Shown here: positions 26,904 through 35,673 of the stretch, one piece after another
Layout of the letters: the number at the start of each line of letters is the position of its first letter
How positions within the stretch are numbered: position 1 is the first letter of the stretch
Source of the DNA: Shimia sp. R9_2
GTDB taxonomy: Bacteria; Pseudomonadota; Alphaproteobacteria; Rhodobacterales; Rhodobacteraceae
Assembly (NCBI RefSeq): GCF_017743735.1
Contig: NZ_JAGHRO010000002.1
Location: 788,011 to 852,010, forward strand
Length of the DNA stretch: 64,000 nucleotides
Reading direction: 5' to 3'
Notes under the pieces: model-generated
What the model saw: the letters and a program-made list of their open reading frames with translations, nothing else
The model's database searches: none
What the model was told of the DNA's origin: nothing
Position numbers and translations under genes: made by a program

Positions 26904-27992
26904 ATGAGCACAGTCAAAGCCGCCGTTTGCCATGCGTTTGGCGAGCCCCTAGTGGTCGAAGACATCACTTTGCGCGCACCGCAAATGGGCGAGATTGAGG
27001 TCACCCTCAAAGCTGTGGCCGTTTGCCATTCCGACATCTCCTTTGCCGAAGGCGCATGGGGCGGCAGCTTGCCCGCTGTCTACGGGCACGAAGCGGCGGG
27101 TCATGTGACCTCTGTTGGCGATGGCGTGGTGGGCCTGGCTGAAGGCGACCCGGTGGTGGTCACCCTGATCCGTGCCTGTGGCAGCTGCCCAAGCTGCGCC
27201 GAAGGCAAGCCCACCATCTGCGGCACGCCTTATGATGGCGACAAAGGTCCGCTCACCACCGCCGATGGCGGCACGCTGCATCAGGCCATGGCCTGTGGCG
27301 CCTTTGCCGAAAAGGTGGTGGTGGATCAGTCCCAAGTGGTGAAAATCTCCGATGACATTCCCATGGAGGCCGCCAGCCTCATCGCCTGCGGCGTGATCAC
27401 CGGCGTCGGTGCTGTGGTCAATGCCGCTCAGATCCGGGCCGGTCAGGATGTGGTGGTGATCGGCGCAGGCGGCGTTGGCCTCAACGCCATTCAGGGCGCG
27501 CGCATTGCCGGTGCCCGCCGCATCGTCGCCGTGGACATGAGCGAAGAGAAACTCGAAATCGCCAAAGAGTTTGGTGCCACCGACGGCGTGCTAGCCACCG
27601 ACAAAAAACCTTTTGTGCAAGCGATCCGCGCCATGGGCCGCGGCGCAGATGCGGTGATCGTCACCGTGGGCGCGATCCCGGCCTATGATCAGGCCCCCCG
27701 CTACCTCGCTCCGGGTGGCAAAGTCATCATGGTCGGCATGCCGCATTCCGGTGAGAGGTCGAGCTATGAGCCGGTGATCCTCGCCGCCATCGGTCAGGGC
27801 ATGCAAGGCTCCAAGATGGGCGATGTGGTGATCAAGCGCGACATCCCATGGATGGTCGATCTCTATCAGCAGGGCAGATTGAAACTTGATGAGTTGATCT
27901 CTGGCCGTTGGACGTTAGATCAGATCAACGAAGCCATTGCGGACACCAAAACCGGCAGCGCCAAGCGCAATGTGATTGTGTTTGACGACTGA
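26904..27992 (+). CDS. Zinc-dependent alcohol dehydrogenase (MDR family)
   Basis: 362 residues from ATG 26904, preceded by GGAGGAGGA. Catalytic zinc ligands are seen in VAVCHSDISFAEG (Cys) and GHEAAG (His-Glu); the structural zinc cluster is CGSCPSCAEGKPTIC. The NAD-binding loop is VIGAGGVGLNAIQGARIAGA. Similar to class-III-like alcohol dehydrogenases but shorter and without the S-hydroxymethylglutathione context; substrate unknown. The next gene follows closely and may be cotranscribed. Confidence 0.88.
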   Translation: MSTVKAAVCHAFGEPLVVEDITLRAPQMGEIEVTLKAVAVCHSDISFAEGAWGGSLPAVYGHEAAGHVTSVGDGVVGLAEGDPVVVTLIRACGSCPSCAEGKPTICGTPYDGDKGPLTTADGGTLHQAMACGAFAEKVVVDQSQVVKISDDIPMEAASLIACGVITGVGAVVNAAQIRAGQDVVVIGAGGVGLNAIQGARIAGARRIVAVDMSEEKLEIAKEFGATDGVLATDKKPFVQAIRAMGRGADAVIVTVGAIPAYDQAPRYLAPGGKVIMVGMPHSGERSSYEPVILAAIGQGMQGSKMGDVVIKRDIPWMVDLYQQGRLKLDELISGRWTLDQINEAIADTKTGSAKRNVIVFDD

Positions 27993-28016
27993 CCACTCAC
28001 TGCGAGGAGACCCCCT

Positions 28017-28388
28017 GTGTTGAAATTTGTCACCGATCTTTTCAAACCTTCGGCGCCCAAACCGCCAGCACCGATCTCCTCGCAGACCTCCATGAATTTT
28101 GACACCGAGGAAGTCACCCCCTTCCTCATCCAGCTCGCCAACAACCCCCGGTTTGTCTTTCCCGAAGGCGTGGCCCAGCTGGTGCAGCAGGATCTGCAGG
28201 AAATGGCGGTCGAGGAAACCCGGCGCTGGAAGCTGACCTGCGATCTCGACCGTCAGCCGATCCATCTGGAAATCGAAGCCTTCATGGATGATGTGAACGC
28301 CCCGGATCTCTCCTTCTTCAGTACGCTGGAGGCGGTGCAGGAGATCGAGCAGGAACTGGAGGCTTTCGCCGCCGCCAAAGGGCTGTAA
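28017..28388 (+). CDS. Conserved protein of unknown function
   Basis: 123 residues, starting at GTG 28017 with GAGGAGA upstream. No signal peptide, membrane segment or recognised domain. The N-terminus is basic and proline-rich (KPSAPKPPAPISSQ); the rest is acidic and probably helical/sheet mixed, ending with a helix EAVQEIEQELEAFAAAKGL. It follows the alcohol dehydrogenase by 24 bases. Confidence 0.65.
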   Translation: MLKFVTDLFKPSAPKPPAPISSQTSMNFDTEEVTPFLIQLANNPRFVFPEGVAQLVQQDLQEMAVEETRRWKLTCDLDRQPIHLEIEAFMDDVNAPDLSFFSTLEAVQEIEQELEAFAAAKGL

Positions 28389-28523
28389 ATCCACGCAACG
28401 CACGGTGCGGTAAGGTTTTTTGCTCGCCAAAATTCGCACCGTCGCAATACAGTCGCGATACAGACACGATACCGACGTGCAATTTTATGGTTAATTTTGC
28501 CCGTTGCATTGAGGAGCTGCGCC

Positions 28524-29753
28524 ATGAAACTCACCGATCTGGACGTGATCATCACCGCCCCCCCAGCCCCCGGATGGGGCGGGCGCTACTGGATTTTGGT
28601 GAAGCTCACCACAGACACCGGCATCATCGGCTGGGGCGAATGCTATGCCTCCTCCGTTGGCCCCGACGCGATGACCCATGTCATCCGCGATGTGTTTGAA
28701 CGCTACTTTTTGGTCGAAAGCCCTGAAAACATTGAACGATTGTTCCGCCGCACCTATTCCTCAGGCTTCACCCAGCGCCCCGACCTGACAGTGATGGGCG
28801 CGTTTTCCGGTCTGGAAATCGCCTGCTGGGACATCCTCGGCAAAGACCGCGACCGCCCTGTCTATGCACTGCTGGGCGGTTTGATGAACGAACGCCTGCG
28901 CGCCTACACATATCTCTACCCTCTTGAAAATCATAAGATTTCTGAATTCTGGACCTCACCAGAGATGGCCGCCGAAAGTGCTCTGGCCGCCGTGGATCAA
29001 GGCTACACCGCCGTCAAGTTCGACCCCGCTGGCCCCTATACCATGCGCGGTGGCCACATGCCCGCGATGAGCGACATCTCCATGTCCGTGGCCTTTTGCA
29101 AAGCGATCCGTGAAGCCGTTGGAAACAAAGCGGATTTGCTCTTTGGCACCCATGGCCAATTCAACACCGCAGGCGCCATTCGACTGGGCCAGGCGCTGGA
29201 ACCTTACAGCCCGCTCTGGTTCGAAGAACCCACGCCGCCCGACAACATCGAAGACATGGCACGGGTGGCCCGCAACGTCCGCATTCCCGTCGCCACCGGT
29301 GAACGCCTGACCACAAAAACCGAGTTCGCCACCGTCCTGCGCACCGGCGGCGCCGAGATCCTGCAACCCGCTCTGGGCCGCGCGGGCGGCATCTGGGAAA
29401 TGAAAAAAGTTGCTGCAATTGCAGAGTGTTACAACGCCCAAATGGCACCGCATCTTTATGCCGGGCCGATAGAATGGGTCGCCAATATTCATCTGGCCGC
29501 CTCCATTCCCAACCTGTTGATGATCGAAACCATCGAAACGCCGTTCCACGATGCGTTGATCAAATCTACTCTCAAAGTTGAAGGCGGATATGTAACCCCG
29601 CCAACCGCACCCGGCCTTGGCATCGACGTGGACGAGGCTCTGGCCCGCGCAAATCCCTTTGATGGCAAAGGCTTACATCTCCAGATGCAGGACGCGCCGT
29701 GCGACTATGTCAATGGGAACAGCTTCGAAGGAGGCGCACCACCAAAAGTCTGA
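28524..29753 (+). CDS. Mandelate racemase/muconate lactonizing enzyme family protein
   Basis: 409 residues from ATG 28524 (GAGGAG upstream). Enolase-superfamily sugar-acid dehydratase-like protein: N-terminal capping domain with ITAPPAPGWGGRYW, then a barrel with VKFDPAG (lysine region), LLFGTHGQFNTAG, LWFEEPTPPDN, VATGERLTT and APHLYAGP. The second and third metal carboxylates (Glu in FEEP and TGER) and the barrel histidines are present. Where mannonate/galactonate dehydratases have D-x-H, this protein has G-T-H, so the first metal ligand seems lost or moved. Probably acts on an acid sugar; substrate unknown. Confidence 0.82.
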   Translation: MKLTDLDVIITAPPAPGWGGRYWILVKLTTDTGIIGWGECYASSVGPDAMTHVIRDVFERYFLVESPENIERLFRRTYSSGFTQRPDLTVMGAFSGLEIACWDILGKDRDRPVYALLGGLMNERLRAYTYLYPLENHKISEFWTSPEMAAESALAAVDQGYTAVKFDPAGPYTMRGGHMPAMSDISMSVAFCKAIREAVGNKADLLFGTHGQFNTAGAIRLGQALEPYSPLWFEEPTPPDNIEDMARVARNVRIPVATGERLTTKTEFATVLRTGGAEILQPALGRAGGIWEMKKVAAIAECYNAQMAPHLYAGPIEWVANIHLAASIPNLLMIETIETPFHDALIKSTLKVEGGYVTPPTAPGLGIDVDEALARANPFDGKGLHLQMQDAPCDYVNGNSFEGGAPPKV

Positions 29754-29792
29754 GCCATCTCGCAACCGGATGCTACACATGTTATATGAGAA

Positions 29793-30158
29793 GTGGACAA
29801 CGAACTTTCTGCCATACCGGAACCAACAGACGTGACCCTTCAAGACCCCACCGCGCCGCAGTCCGAAATGGCGAAAAACGCCGATGCTGCAGCGACTTAC
29901 CTCAAAACCCTGGCCCACTCCGGGCGTCTTATGATTCTGTGTCATCTGGAGGGTGGAGAAAAATCGGTCGGCGAATTGGAAGCCCTGTTGGAAGTGCGCC
30001 AAGCGGCGGTCAGCCAAATGCTCGCCCGCCTGCGCGAAGAGGGCTTGGTGGCCACCCGGCGCGAGGGTAAAACCATCTTCTACAGTCTGGCGGATTCAAA
30101 CACCTCTCAGGTTATATCGTTGCTTTACAACATCTTTTGCGCCCCCAAGCCGGAGTAG
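29793..30158 (+). CDS. ArsR-family repressor, BigR/SqrR-like persulfide sensor
   Basis: 121 residues from GTG 29793; a GTG at 29832 would shorten it by 13. Winged-helix ArsR protein: recognition helix in RQAAVSQMLARLREEGLV, wing RREGKTIFYSL. It has exactly two cysteines, Cys50 (LMILCHLEGGEKSVGELE) and Cys116 (YNIFCAPKP), 66 residues apart. The same spacing as Cys41/Cys107 of Rhodobacter SqrR, in which the pair forms a tetrasulfide bridge on sensing reactive sulfur. No sulfide gene adjoins; the helicase starts six bases downstream, suggesting cotranscription. Confidence 0.82.
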   Translation: MDNELSAIPEPTDVTLQDPTAPQSEMAKNADAAATYLKTLAHSGRLMILCHLEGGEKSVGELEALLEVRQAAVSQMLARLREEGLVATRREGKTIFYSLADSNTSQVISLLYNIFCAPKPE

Positions 30159-30164
30159 ATCTGA

Positions 30165-32582
30165 TTGGTTGAAGCGCTTCCAACCGCCCTTGAGGATTGG
30201 TTTGCAGCGCGCGGCTGGCAACCCCATCCCCACCAGCGCGCCATGCTGGAGCGCGCTGACGCCCCCTGCACACTGCTGATCGCTCCCACAGGTGGCGGCA
30301 AGACCCTCGCCGGTTTTCTGCCCACTCTCGCAGACCTCGCGCGCAGTGATCACGCGGGGCTCCACACACTTTATGTCTCTCCTCTCAAGGCCTTAGCCGC
30401 CGACATTAAGCGCAATCTCCGCGCCCCCGTCGATGAGATCGGTCTTCAGATTCGCATAGAGGATCGCACCGGCGACACCTCACAAACCGTGAAGAAACGC
30501 CAGCGGGTCGACCCGCCCCACATTCTGCTGACCACCCCCGAAAGCCTTGCGCTCCTGACATCTTACGAAGATGCCCCGCGCATTTTTGCGGGATTAAAGC
30601 GCGTAGTTGTTGATGAAATTCATGCACTTGCAGAAAGCAAACGCGGGGATCAACTCTTCCTAGCCCTCTCCCGTTTGCAAGCGCTCTGCCCGGATCTGCG
30701 TCGCGTCGGCCTGTCCGCAACCGTCGACCACCCCGAGGAAATCGCCCGCCTGCTCGCGCGAAATCCTGCCCCTTGCGACATCCTCTATGCAGACCCTGGC
30801 CCCGCGCCGGACATCGCCGTGCTCACAACCGAGGAGGCCCCGCCTTGGTCCGGCGGCGGGGCCGCCTACGCCATCCCCGCAGTGCTTGAGCAAGTCAAAG
30901 CACATAAGACCACGCTGATCTTTCACAACACCCGCGCACAGGCAGAGATTTTCTTTCATAATCTGTGGCTTGCCAATGATGAGGGCCTGCCAATCGGCAT
31001 CCATCATGGCAGCCTCGACCGCGCGCAGCGGGAGAAGGTTGAGGCCGCCATGGTGCGCGGCGACCTGCGCGCCATTGTCTGCACCGGCAGCCTGGATCTG
31101 GGTATCGACTGGGGCGATGTGGACCTTGTGATCCAGGTCGGTGCCCCCAAAAACGTCAAACGCCTGATCCAGCGTATAGGGCGCGCTAACCACCGCTACA
31201 ACGCGCCTTCCAAGGCGCTTCTGGTGCCAGCCAACCGCTGGGAGGTGGTGGAGTGCGTCAATGCGCTGGAAGCAGCCCGTGCAGGCGACTTAGATGGCGA
31301 TCCCCGCGGTCCCGGTCCGCGCGACGTGCTGTGCCAACACATATTGCTCACGGCGGCCTCTGGCCCGTTTGCGGCTGACGCCCTCTTCGTTGAGGTCGCC
31401 AGTGTAGGCGCATACACAGACCTGACCCGTACAGATTTTGACGCCTGCCTCGATTTCTGTGCCACGGGCGGCTATGCGCTAAAGGCTTATGATCGTTGGC
31501 AAAGATTGCAACAGCGCCCTGATGGACTGTGGCAGCTGCGCGATCCCCGCGCCGCCGCGCGCATCCGTATGAACGCAGGCACCATTCAGGACAGCGACAC
31601 CCTGAAGGTGCAGTTGAAACGCAATCGGGGTGGCAAGCCGCTTGGAGAGGTCGAGGAAGCTTTTGCCGCGACACTTTCCGCAGGAGACACCTTCCTCATC
31701 GGCGGGCAGATCGTGCGCTATGAGGGCCTGCGCGACATGACGGTGCAAGTCTCGCGCAATGCCGCACGCAAGCCGCGCGTGGCCGTTTTCTCCGGCACCA
31801 AATTCTCAACATCCACACAGCTCTCACAACGCACCCTGCGCTATTTACAACAAGCGCATTGGCCGGACCTGCCAGAGCACACCGCCGACTGGCTGCGGCT
31901 GCAAGGGGAGATCTCTCAGCTGCCGGAACCTGACCGGTTATTGGTCGAAACCTTTGAACGGGACGGGCGGCAGAACATGTGCGTCTATGGGTTTGCCGGG
32001 CGCAATGCGCAGCAAACACTCGGATTGCTTCTCACCAAACGCATGGAAGACTTGGACCTCGCACCTATGGGGTTTGTCGCCTCAGACTATGCCACTCTGA
32101 TCTGGGGGCTGGATGAGGTGATAGAACCCAAACCTCTGTTTGATCTCAACGTGTTGCGCGACGGTCTGGACGGTTGGCTGGCGGGCAACGCGCTGATGAA
32201 ACGCACGTTCAGAGCCTCAGCCACGATTGCAGGGTTGATCGAACGCAACACACTGGGTGCAAAAAAGTCCGGGCGCCAAGCCACCTTCAGCTCAGACATC
32301 CTCTACGACACCCTGCTAAAATACGACCCAGATCATTTGTTGATGGAGGTCACGCGGATGGAGGCCATGCGCGGGCTCGTCGACTTTGCGCGGATCGAGG
32401 CGATGTTGTCCCAAGTCGGAGACCGGATCGACCACGTGCGCGCACCGCATGTCACGCCCCTCGCCGCGCCTCTGCTTTTGGAAGTGGGCAAAGTCCCCGT
32501 GCAGAGTGGCAGCGCCGAAGAGCGCCTGCTCGCAGAAGAAACCGCAGCGCTTATGCAAGACAGTGGCCTCGCCAGCGTTTGA
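30165..32582 (+). CDS. Lhr-type DEAD/DEAH helicase (ligase-associated DNA damage response)
   Basis: 805 residues; TTG start at 30165 with GGAG nine bases before, six bases after the ArsR stop. Superfamily-2 helicase of the Lhr core type: Walker A APTGGGKTLAGF, VSPLKALAADIKRN, TTPESLALLTS, Walker B VVDEIHAL, SATVDHPEEIA, and motifs V/VI GSLDLGIDWGDVD and QRIGRANH. The C-terminal winged-helix and Lhr-specific regions follow. In many proteobacteria this gene sits with an ATP-dependent DNA ligase, an exonuclease and PdeM; here only pdeM follows. Confidence 0.9.
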   Translation: MVEALPTALEDWFAARGWQPHPHQRAMLERADAPCTLLIAPTGGGKTLAGFLPTLADLARSDHAGLHTLYVSPLKALAADIKRNLRAPVDEIGLQIRIEDRTGDTSQTVKKRQRVDPPHILLTTPESLALLTSYEDAPRIFAGLKRVVVDEIHALAESKRGDQLFLALSRLQALCPDLRRVGLSATVDHPEEIARLLARNPAPCDILYADPGPAPDIAVLTTEEAPPWSGGGAAYAIPAVLEQVKAHKTTLIFHNTRAQAEIFFHNLWLANDEGLPIGIHHGSLDRAQREKVEAAMVRGDLRAIVCTGSLDLGIDWGDVDLVIQVGAPKNVKRLIQRIGRANHRYNAPSKALLVPANRWEVVECVNALEAARAGDLDGDPRGPGPRDVLCQHILLTAASGPFAADALFVEVASVGAYTDLTRTDFDACLDFCATGGYALKAYDRWQRLQQRPDGLWQLRDPRAAARIRMNAGTIQDSDTLKVQLKRNRGGKPLGEVEEAFAATLSAGDTFLIGGQIVRYEGLRDMTVQVSRNAARKPRVAVFSGTKFSTSTQLSQRTLRYLQQAHWPDLPEHTADWLRLQGEISQLPEPDRLLVETFERDGRQNMCVYGFAGRNAQQTLGLLLTKRMEDLDLAPMGFVASDYATLIWGLDEVIEPKPLFDLNVLRDGLDGWLAGNALMKRTFRASATIAGLIERNTLGAKKSGRQATFSSDILYDTLLKYDPDHLLMEVTRMEAMRGLVDFARIEAMLSQVGDRIDHVRAPHVTPLAAPLLLEVGKVPVQSGSAEERLLAEETAALMQDSGLASV

Positions 32583-32659
32583 ACGGAACTTGTGCAAAGC
32601 GTCGAAGAAGCAAAGAGATACCCATTGATCTGGCTATCTTCAGCCCATAAGAACGTACC

Positions 32660-33322
32660 ATGAACGGCGTTTCGATCACTCTTGCAGGCTGCACGCTTTC
32701 CGCGCTGGGATCCGGCGCATTGTGGTGGGAAGATCAGCGGCTATTGGTGGTCTCTGACCTGCATCTGGGCAAATCAGAACGCGTTTTGCGGCGCGGCGGA
32801 CCTGCCATTCCGCCCTATGAAACACGCGATACGCTTTTGCGTTTGGAAGAGGCCCTTGAAGCGACAGAGGCCAGCACCGTGGTGTGTCTGGGCGACAGTT
32901 TTGACGATGTAGAAGCTGCCCGTGCGCTTTCAGAGGATGAACGCCTCTGGATCGCACGATTGCAAGCTGGCAGGCGTTGGGTCTGGATTGAGGGCAACCA
33001 CGATCCCGGCCCCGTCGATCTAGGCGGCGCACATTTGTCAGAGCTCCCTTTGCCGCCTTTGACGTTTCGCCATTTCGCGCAGACTGGACAAAGTGGCGAG
33101 ATCTCAGGGCATTACCACCCTAAGGTCACGGTCCAGACCCGACTGCGCAAAATCTCACGTCCTGCCTTTCTCTTTGACAGCGACCGCATCATCCTGCCCG
33201 CCTTTGGTACCTATACCGGAGGTTTGCGCAGCGACAACAAGGCGCTTTCAGAGTTGATGCGGCCAGAGGCGATGGCGGTGATCACGGGTCACACGCCTCG
33301 GCTCGTCACCGTGCCGCGCTGA
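32660..33322 (+). CDS. pdeM: Ligase-associated metallophosphoesterase PdeM
   Basis: 220 residues. Calcineurin-type phosphoesterase: metal motifs VSDLHLGKSE, GDSFDDVE, GNHDPGP and SGHYHPKV plus the terminal GHTPRL are in the expected order. PdeM is a predicted endonuclease of the ligase-associated DNA damage response, and it directly follows the matching Lhr helicase here (77-base gap). The start ATG 32660 is not preceded by a strong ribosome-binding site. Confidence 0.88.
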   Translation: MNGVSITLAGCTLSALGSGALWWEDQRLLVVSDLHLGKSERVLRRGGPAIPPYETRDTLLRLEEALEATEASTVVCLGDSFDDVEAARALSEDERLWIARLQAGRRWVWIEGNHDPGPVDLGGAHLSELPLPPLTFRHFAQTGQSGEISGHYHPKVTVQTRLRKISRPAFLFDSDRIILPAFGTYTGGLRSDNKALSELMRPEAMAVITGHTPRLVTVPR

Positions 33323-33377
33323 AAAGGTTGACGCTCGGGTTTGTCTACCCTCTTCTGCCTGTGGGAGAGGAAAACAA

Positions 33378-33806
33378 ATGCCACCATCAGAACCAATCGC
33401 GCAGAAAATCCACCACAGCTTTGCCAAGCAGGCCATGATGACAACTCTGGGTGCAGAGCTGACCAACCTGGATGCAGGCACGGTGACGCTCAGCGCGCCT
33501 ATTCTGCCCACTTGCACGCAACAGCATGGTTTCGGCCACGCCGCGCTGACCTTTGGGCTGGGCGATAGCTCAGCGGGCTATGCGGCGCTTTCCATGATGC
33601 CTTAAGAGGCAGAGGTTCTCACAAGCGAAATGAAAATTCACCTGCTGGCCCCTGCGCAGGGGGACCACCTTGAAGCGATTGGTCGCGTGGTCAAACCCGG
33701 CCGCCGTCTGGTGATCGTGCAAGCCGAAGTGTTTGCTTTAGACAAGGGCCTGCGCACGCAAATTGCTCTGCTCACGGGCACGATGGTGCCGACCCTGCCC
33801 AAATAG
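33378..33806 (+). pseudogene. PaaI-family thioesterase with an in-frame stop
   Basis: A 143-codon frame from ATG 33378 to TAG 33804-33806 reads a hotdog-fold thioesterase, but TAA at 33603-33605 interrupts it at codon 76. Before the stop: THE region QQHGFGHAALTFGLGDSSAGYAALSMMP; after it: EAEVLTSEMKIHLLAPAQGDH and RVVKPGRRLVIVQAEVFA, both normal parts of PaaI-type proteins (acyl-CoA thioesterases). The frame is otherwise intact, so this is a recent nonsense mutation or a sequencing error; both halves alone would misfold. Confidence 0.82.
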
Positions 33807-33832
33807 AAAAGGCGGCCCGAAGGACCGCCTCA
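33807..33832 (-). terminator. Terminator of the folD operon
   Basis: GGCGG(CCC) at 33811-33818 and (GA)CCGCC at 33822-33829 form a stem around CGAAGG. On the minus strand it is followed by TTTTCTATTT, 20-30 bases past the folD stop. Likely end of the fhs-folD transcript. Confidence 0.75.
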
Positions 33833-33853
33833 AAATCTCGTATCGCCAAAGGC

Positions 33854-34756
33854 TTACACTGTCAGCCCTTCAGGCTCTTCCAAACCGTTTGCGCGGCAAC
33901 ACGCGGTCACGGTATTGGCCAGCAGGCAAGCAATGGTCATCGGACCAACGCCACCGGGAACCGGTGTGATCGCACCGGCCACTTTGGCAGCGCTTTCATA
34001 GTGAACGTCGCCCACAAGGCGGGTTTTGCCTTCGCCCTTTTCCGGGGCGTCGATGCGGTTGATGCCCACATCAATTACGGTTGCGCCTTCTTTGATCCAG
34101 TCGCCCGGCACCATTTCAGGGCGGCCAACAGCGGCCACAACGATATCGGCCTGTTTGACCACACCGGGCAGATCTTTGGTGCGGCTGTGCGCGATGGTCA
34201 CGGTGCAGCTGTCCCCCAGCAAAAGCTGTGCCATAGGCTTGCCAACAATGTTGGAACGACCAATCACCACAGCATTCATGCCGGAGATCGACCCGTGATG
34301 ATCACGCAGCATCATCAGGCAGCCCAGCGGGGTGCAAGGCACCATGGATTTCTGACCAGTGCCCAGCAGACCCACGTTGGAAATGTGGAAGCCATCCACG
34401 TCTTTTTCCGGCGCGATGGAGTTGATCACCAGATCTTCGTTCAGATGACCAGGCAGCGGCAACTGCACCAGAATGCCGTGTACGGTCTCATCGTTGTTGA
34501 GCTGATCGATCAGCGCCAGAAGATCGGCCTCAGACGTGTCTGCGTCAAGCTTGTGCTCAAAGCTGTTCATGCCCGACTCCACGGTCTGCTTGCCCTTTGA
34601 GCGCACATACACCTGGCTTGCAGGATCCTCGCCCACCAGCACAACCGCGAGGCCCGGGGTGATCCCATGCTCCTCTTTCAGGCGTGCCACATGGCCCGCC
34701 ACTTTCTCGCGCACAGTGGCCGCAAAGGCCTTTCCGTCAATCACTTGCGCAGTCAT
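33854..34756 (-). CDS. folD: Methylene-THF dehydrogenase / methenyl-THF cyclohydrolase (canonical copy)
   Basis: 300 residues. Bifunctional FolD interconverting 5,10-methylene-THF and 10-formyl-THF. The catalytic Tyr50-x3-Lys54 (VYVRSKGK), QLPLPGH, and Asp119/Asp121 in KDVDGFH are all present, as are [12 protein letters not shown] (dinucleotide binding) and the C-terminal [21 protein letters not shown] precedes ATG 34756. Downstream member of a tandem pair: the other folD ends 12 bases upstream. Cotranscribed with fhs and chorismate mutase. Confidence 0.95.
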   Translation of the reverse strand: MTAQVIDGKAFAATVREKVAGHVARLKEEHGITPGLAVVLVGEDPASQVYVRSKGKQTVESGMNSFEHKLDADTSEADLLALIDQLNNDETVHGILVQLPLPGHLNEDLVINSIAPEKDVDGFHISNVGLLGTGQKSMVPCTPLGCLMMLRDHHGSISGMNAVVIGRSNIVGKPMAQLLLGDSCTVTIAHSRTKDLPGVVKQADIVVAAVGRPEMVPGDWIKEGATVIDVGINRIDAPEKGEGKTRLVGDVHYESAAKVAGAITPVPGGVGPMTIACLLANTVTACCRANGLEEPEGLTV

Positions 34757-34768
34757 CTTGGTCTCCCC

Positions 34769-35662
34769 TTACGCATCCGCCCGGGCATAAGACGCCCGGT
34801 AATGATCCATTTGCATCCGTGTCGCCAACACGGCGTTTTTCATCAGTGTGGCCACCGTCACAGGGCCGACGCCGCCGGGCACCGGTGTGATCCAGCCTGC
34901 CACCTCTGAACAGCTGGCAAAATCTGCATCCCCAACCGTGCGCGGGCCGTCCGGCGTCTCCACACGGTTGATGCCGATATCAATCACAGCTGCGCCCGGC
35001 TTGATCATGTCGCCGGTCACCAGACCTGGCTTACCCACCGCAACAAACACCGCATCTGCGGCACGGCTATGCATGGCAACCGAGCGTGTCATGTGGTGGC
35101 ACACGGTGACTGTTGCACCAAGGCCCATCATCAAGAAGGCAATTGGCTTGCCCACGATCTCGCTGTGGCCGATCACGGTGACGTTCAGACCTTCCATCTG
35201 CAAAGGCAGGGTTTTCAGGATCTCCACCGCGGCCACCGCCGTACAGGGGCCAAGCGCCAGATCGTTGTAAACGATGTTGCCAATAGAGGCCGGGTGCATG
35301 CCTTCAACATCCTTCAGTGGATGCACCGTTTTCTGCAGCGCTTTCACCGGAATATGCTCTGGCAATGGGCGCTGGATGATGATCCCATTCACGCGTGGAT
35401 CATGGTTGAGCCCCTGCAGGATGCCAATGAGCTGCTCCAACGAGGTCTCTGCCGGATAGCTGCGTGCCTCAAACTGAACACCTGCGCTCTCGGCTTGTTT
35501 CTGCTGATTGCGGACGTAGATCTCGGCGGCGGCTGTATCGCCAACGCAGATCGACACCAAGCGTGGGGCCCACCCCAGTTCGCTCAGCGTTTGCGCCTCT
35601 GCCCTGACCTCTGAGCGCAGCGTCGCTGCAATCTCTTTCCCATCAATCACTGCTGCGCGCAT
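34769..35662 (-). CDS. FolD paralog lacking the cyclohydrolase lysine
   Basis: 297 residues from ATG 35662 (GGAGCACGAC upstream; the longer reading from 35716 would overlap chorismate mutase). Clear FolD fold: VIGHSEIVGKPIAF and [16 protein letters not shown]. Yet the catalytic Tyr-x3-Lys is YVRNQ (Gln53), QLPLP is QRPLP, and the second Asp of D-V-D-G is Glu120 (KDVEGMH). In characterised FolD/MTHFD enzymes the Lys-to-Gln change removes cyclohydrolase but not dehydrogenase activity. So a dehydrogenase-only enzyme, or one with a new role, is inferred. Confidence 0.85.
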   Translation of the reverse strand: MRAAVIDGKEIAATLRSEVRAEAQTLSELGWAPRLVSICVGDTAAAEIYVRNQQKQAESAGVQFEARSYPAETSLEQLIGILQGLNHDPRVNGIIIQRPLPEHIPVKALQKTVHPLKDVEGMHPASIGNIVYNDLALGPCTAVAAVEILKTLPLQMEGLNVTVIGHSEIVGKPIAFLMMGLGATVTVCHHMTRSVAMHSRAADAVFVAVGKPGLVTGDMIKPGAAVIDIGINRVETPDGPRTVGDADFASCSEVAGWITPVPGGVGPVTVATLMKNAVLATRMQMDHYRASYARADA

Positions 35663-35673
35663 GTCGTGCTCCG

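Noticed and set aside
33603..33605. In-frame TAA considered as recoding site
   Set aside because: TAA is not used for selenocysteine or pyrrolysine, and no recoding structure is evident; nonsense mutation is simpler.
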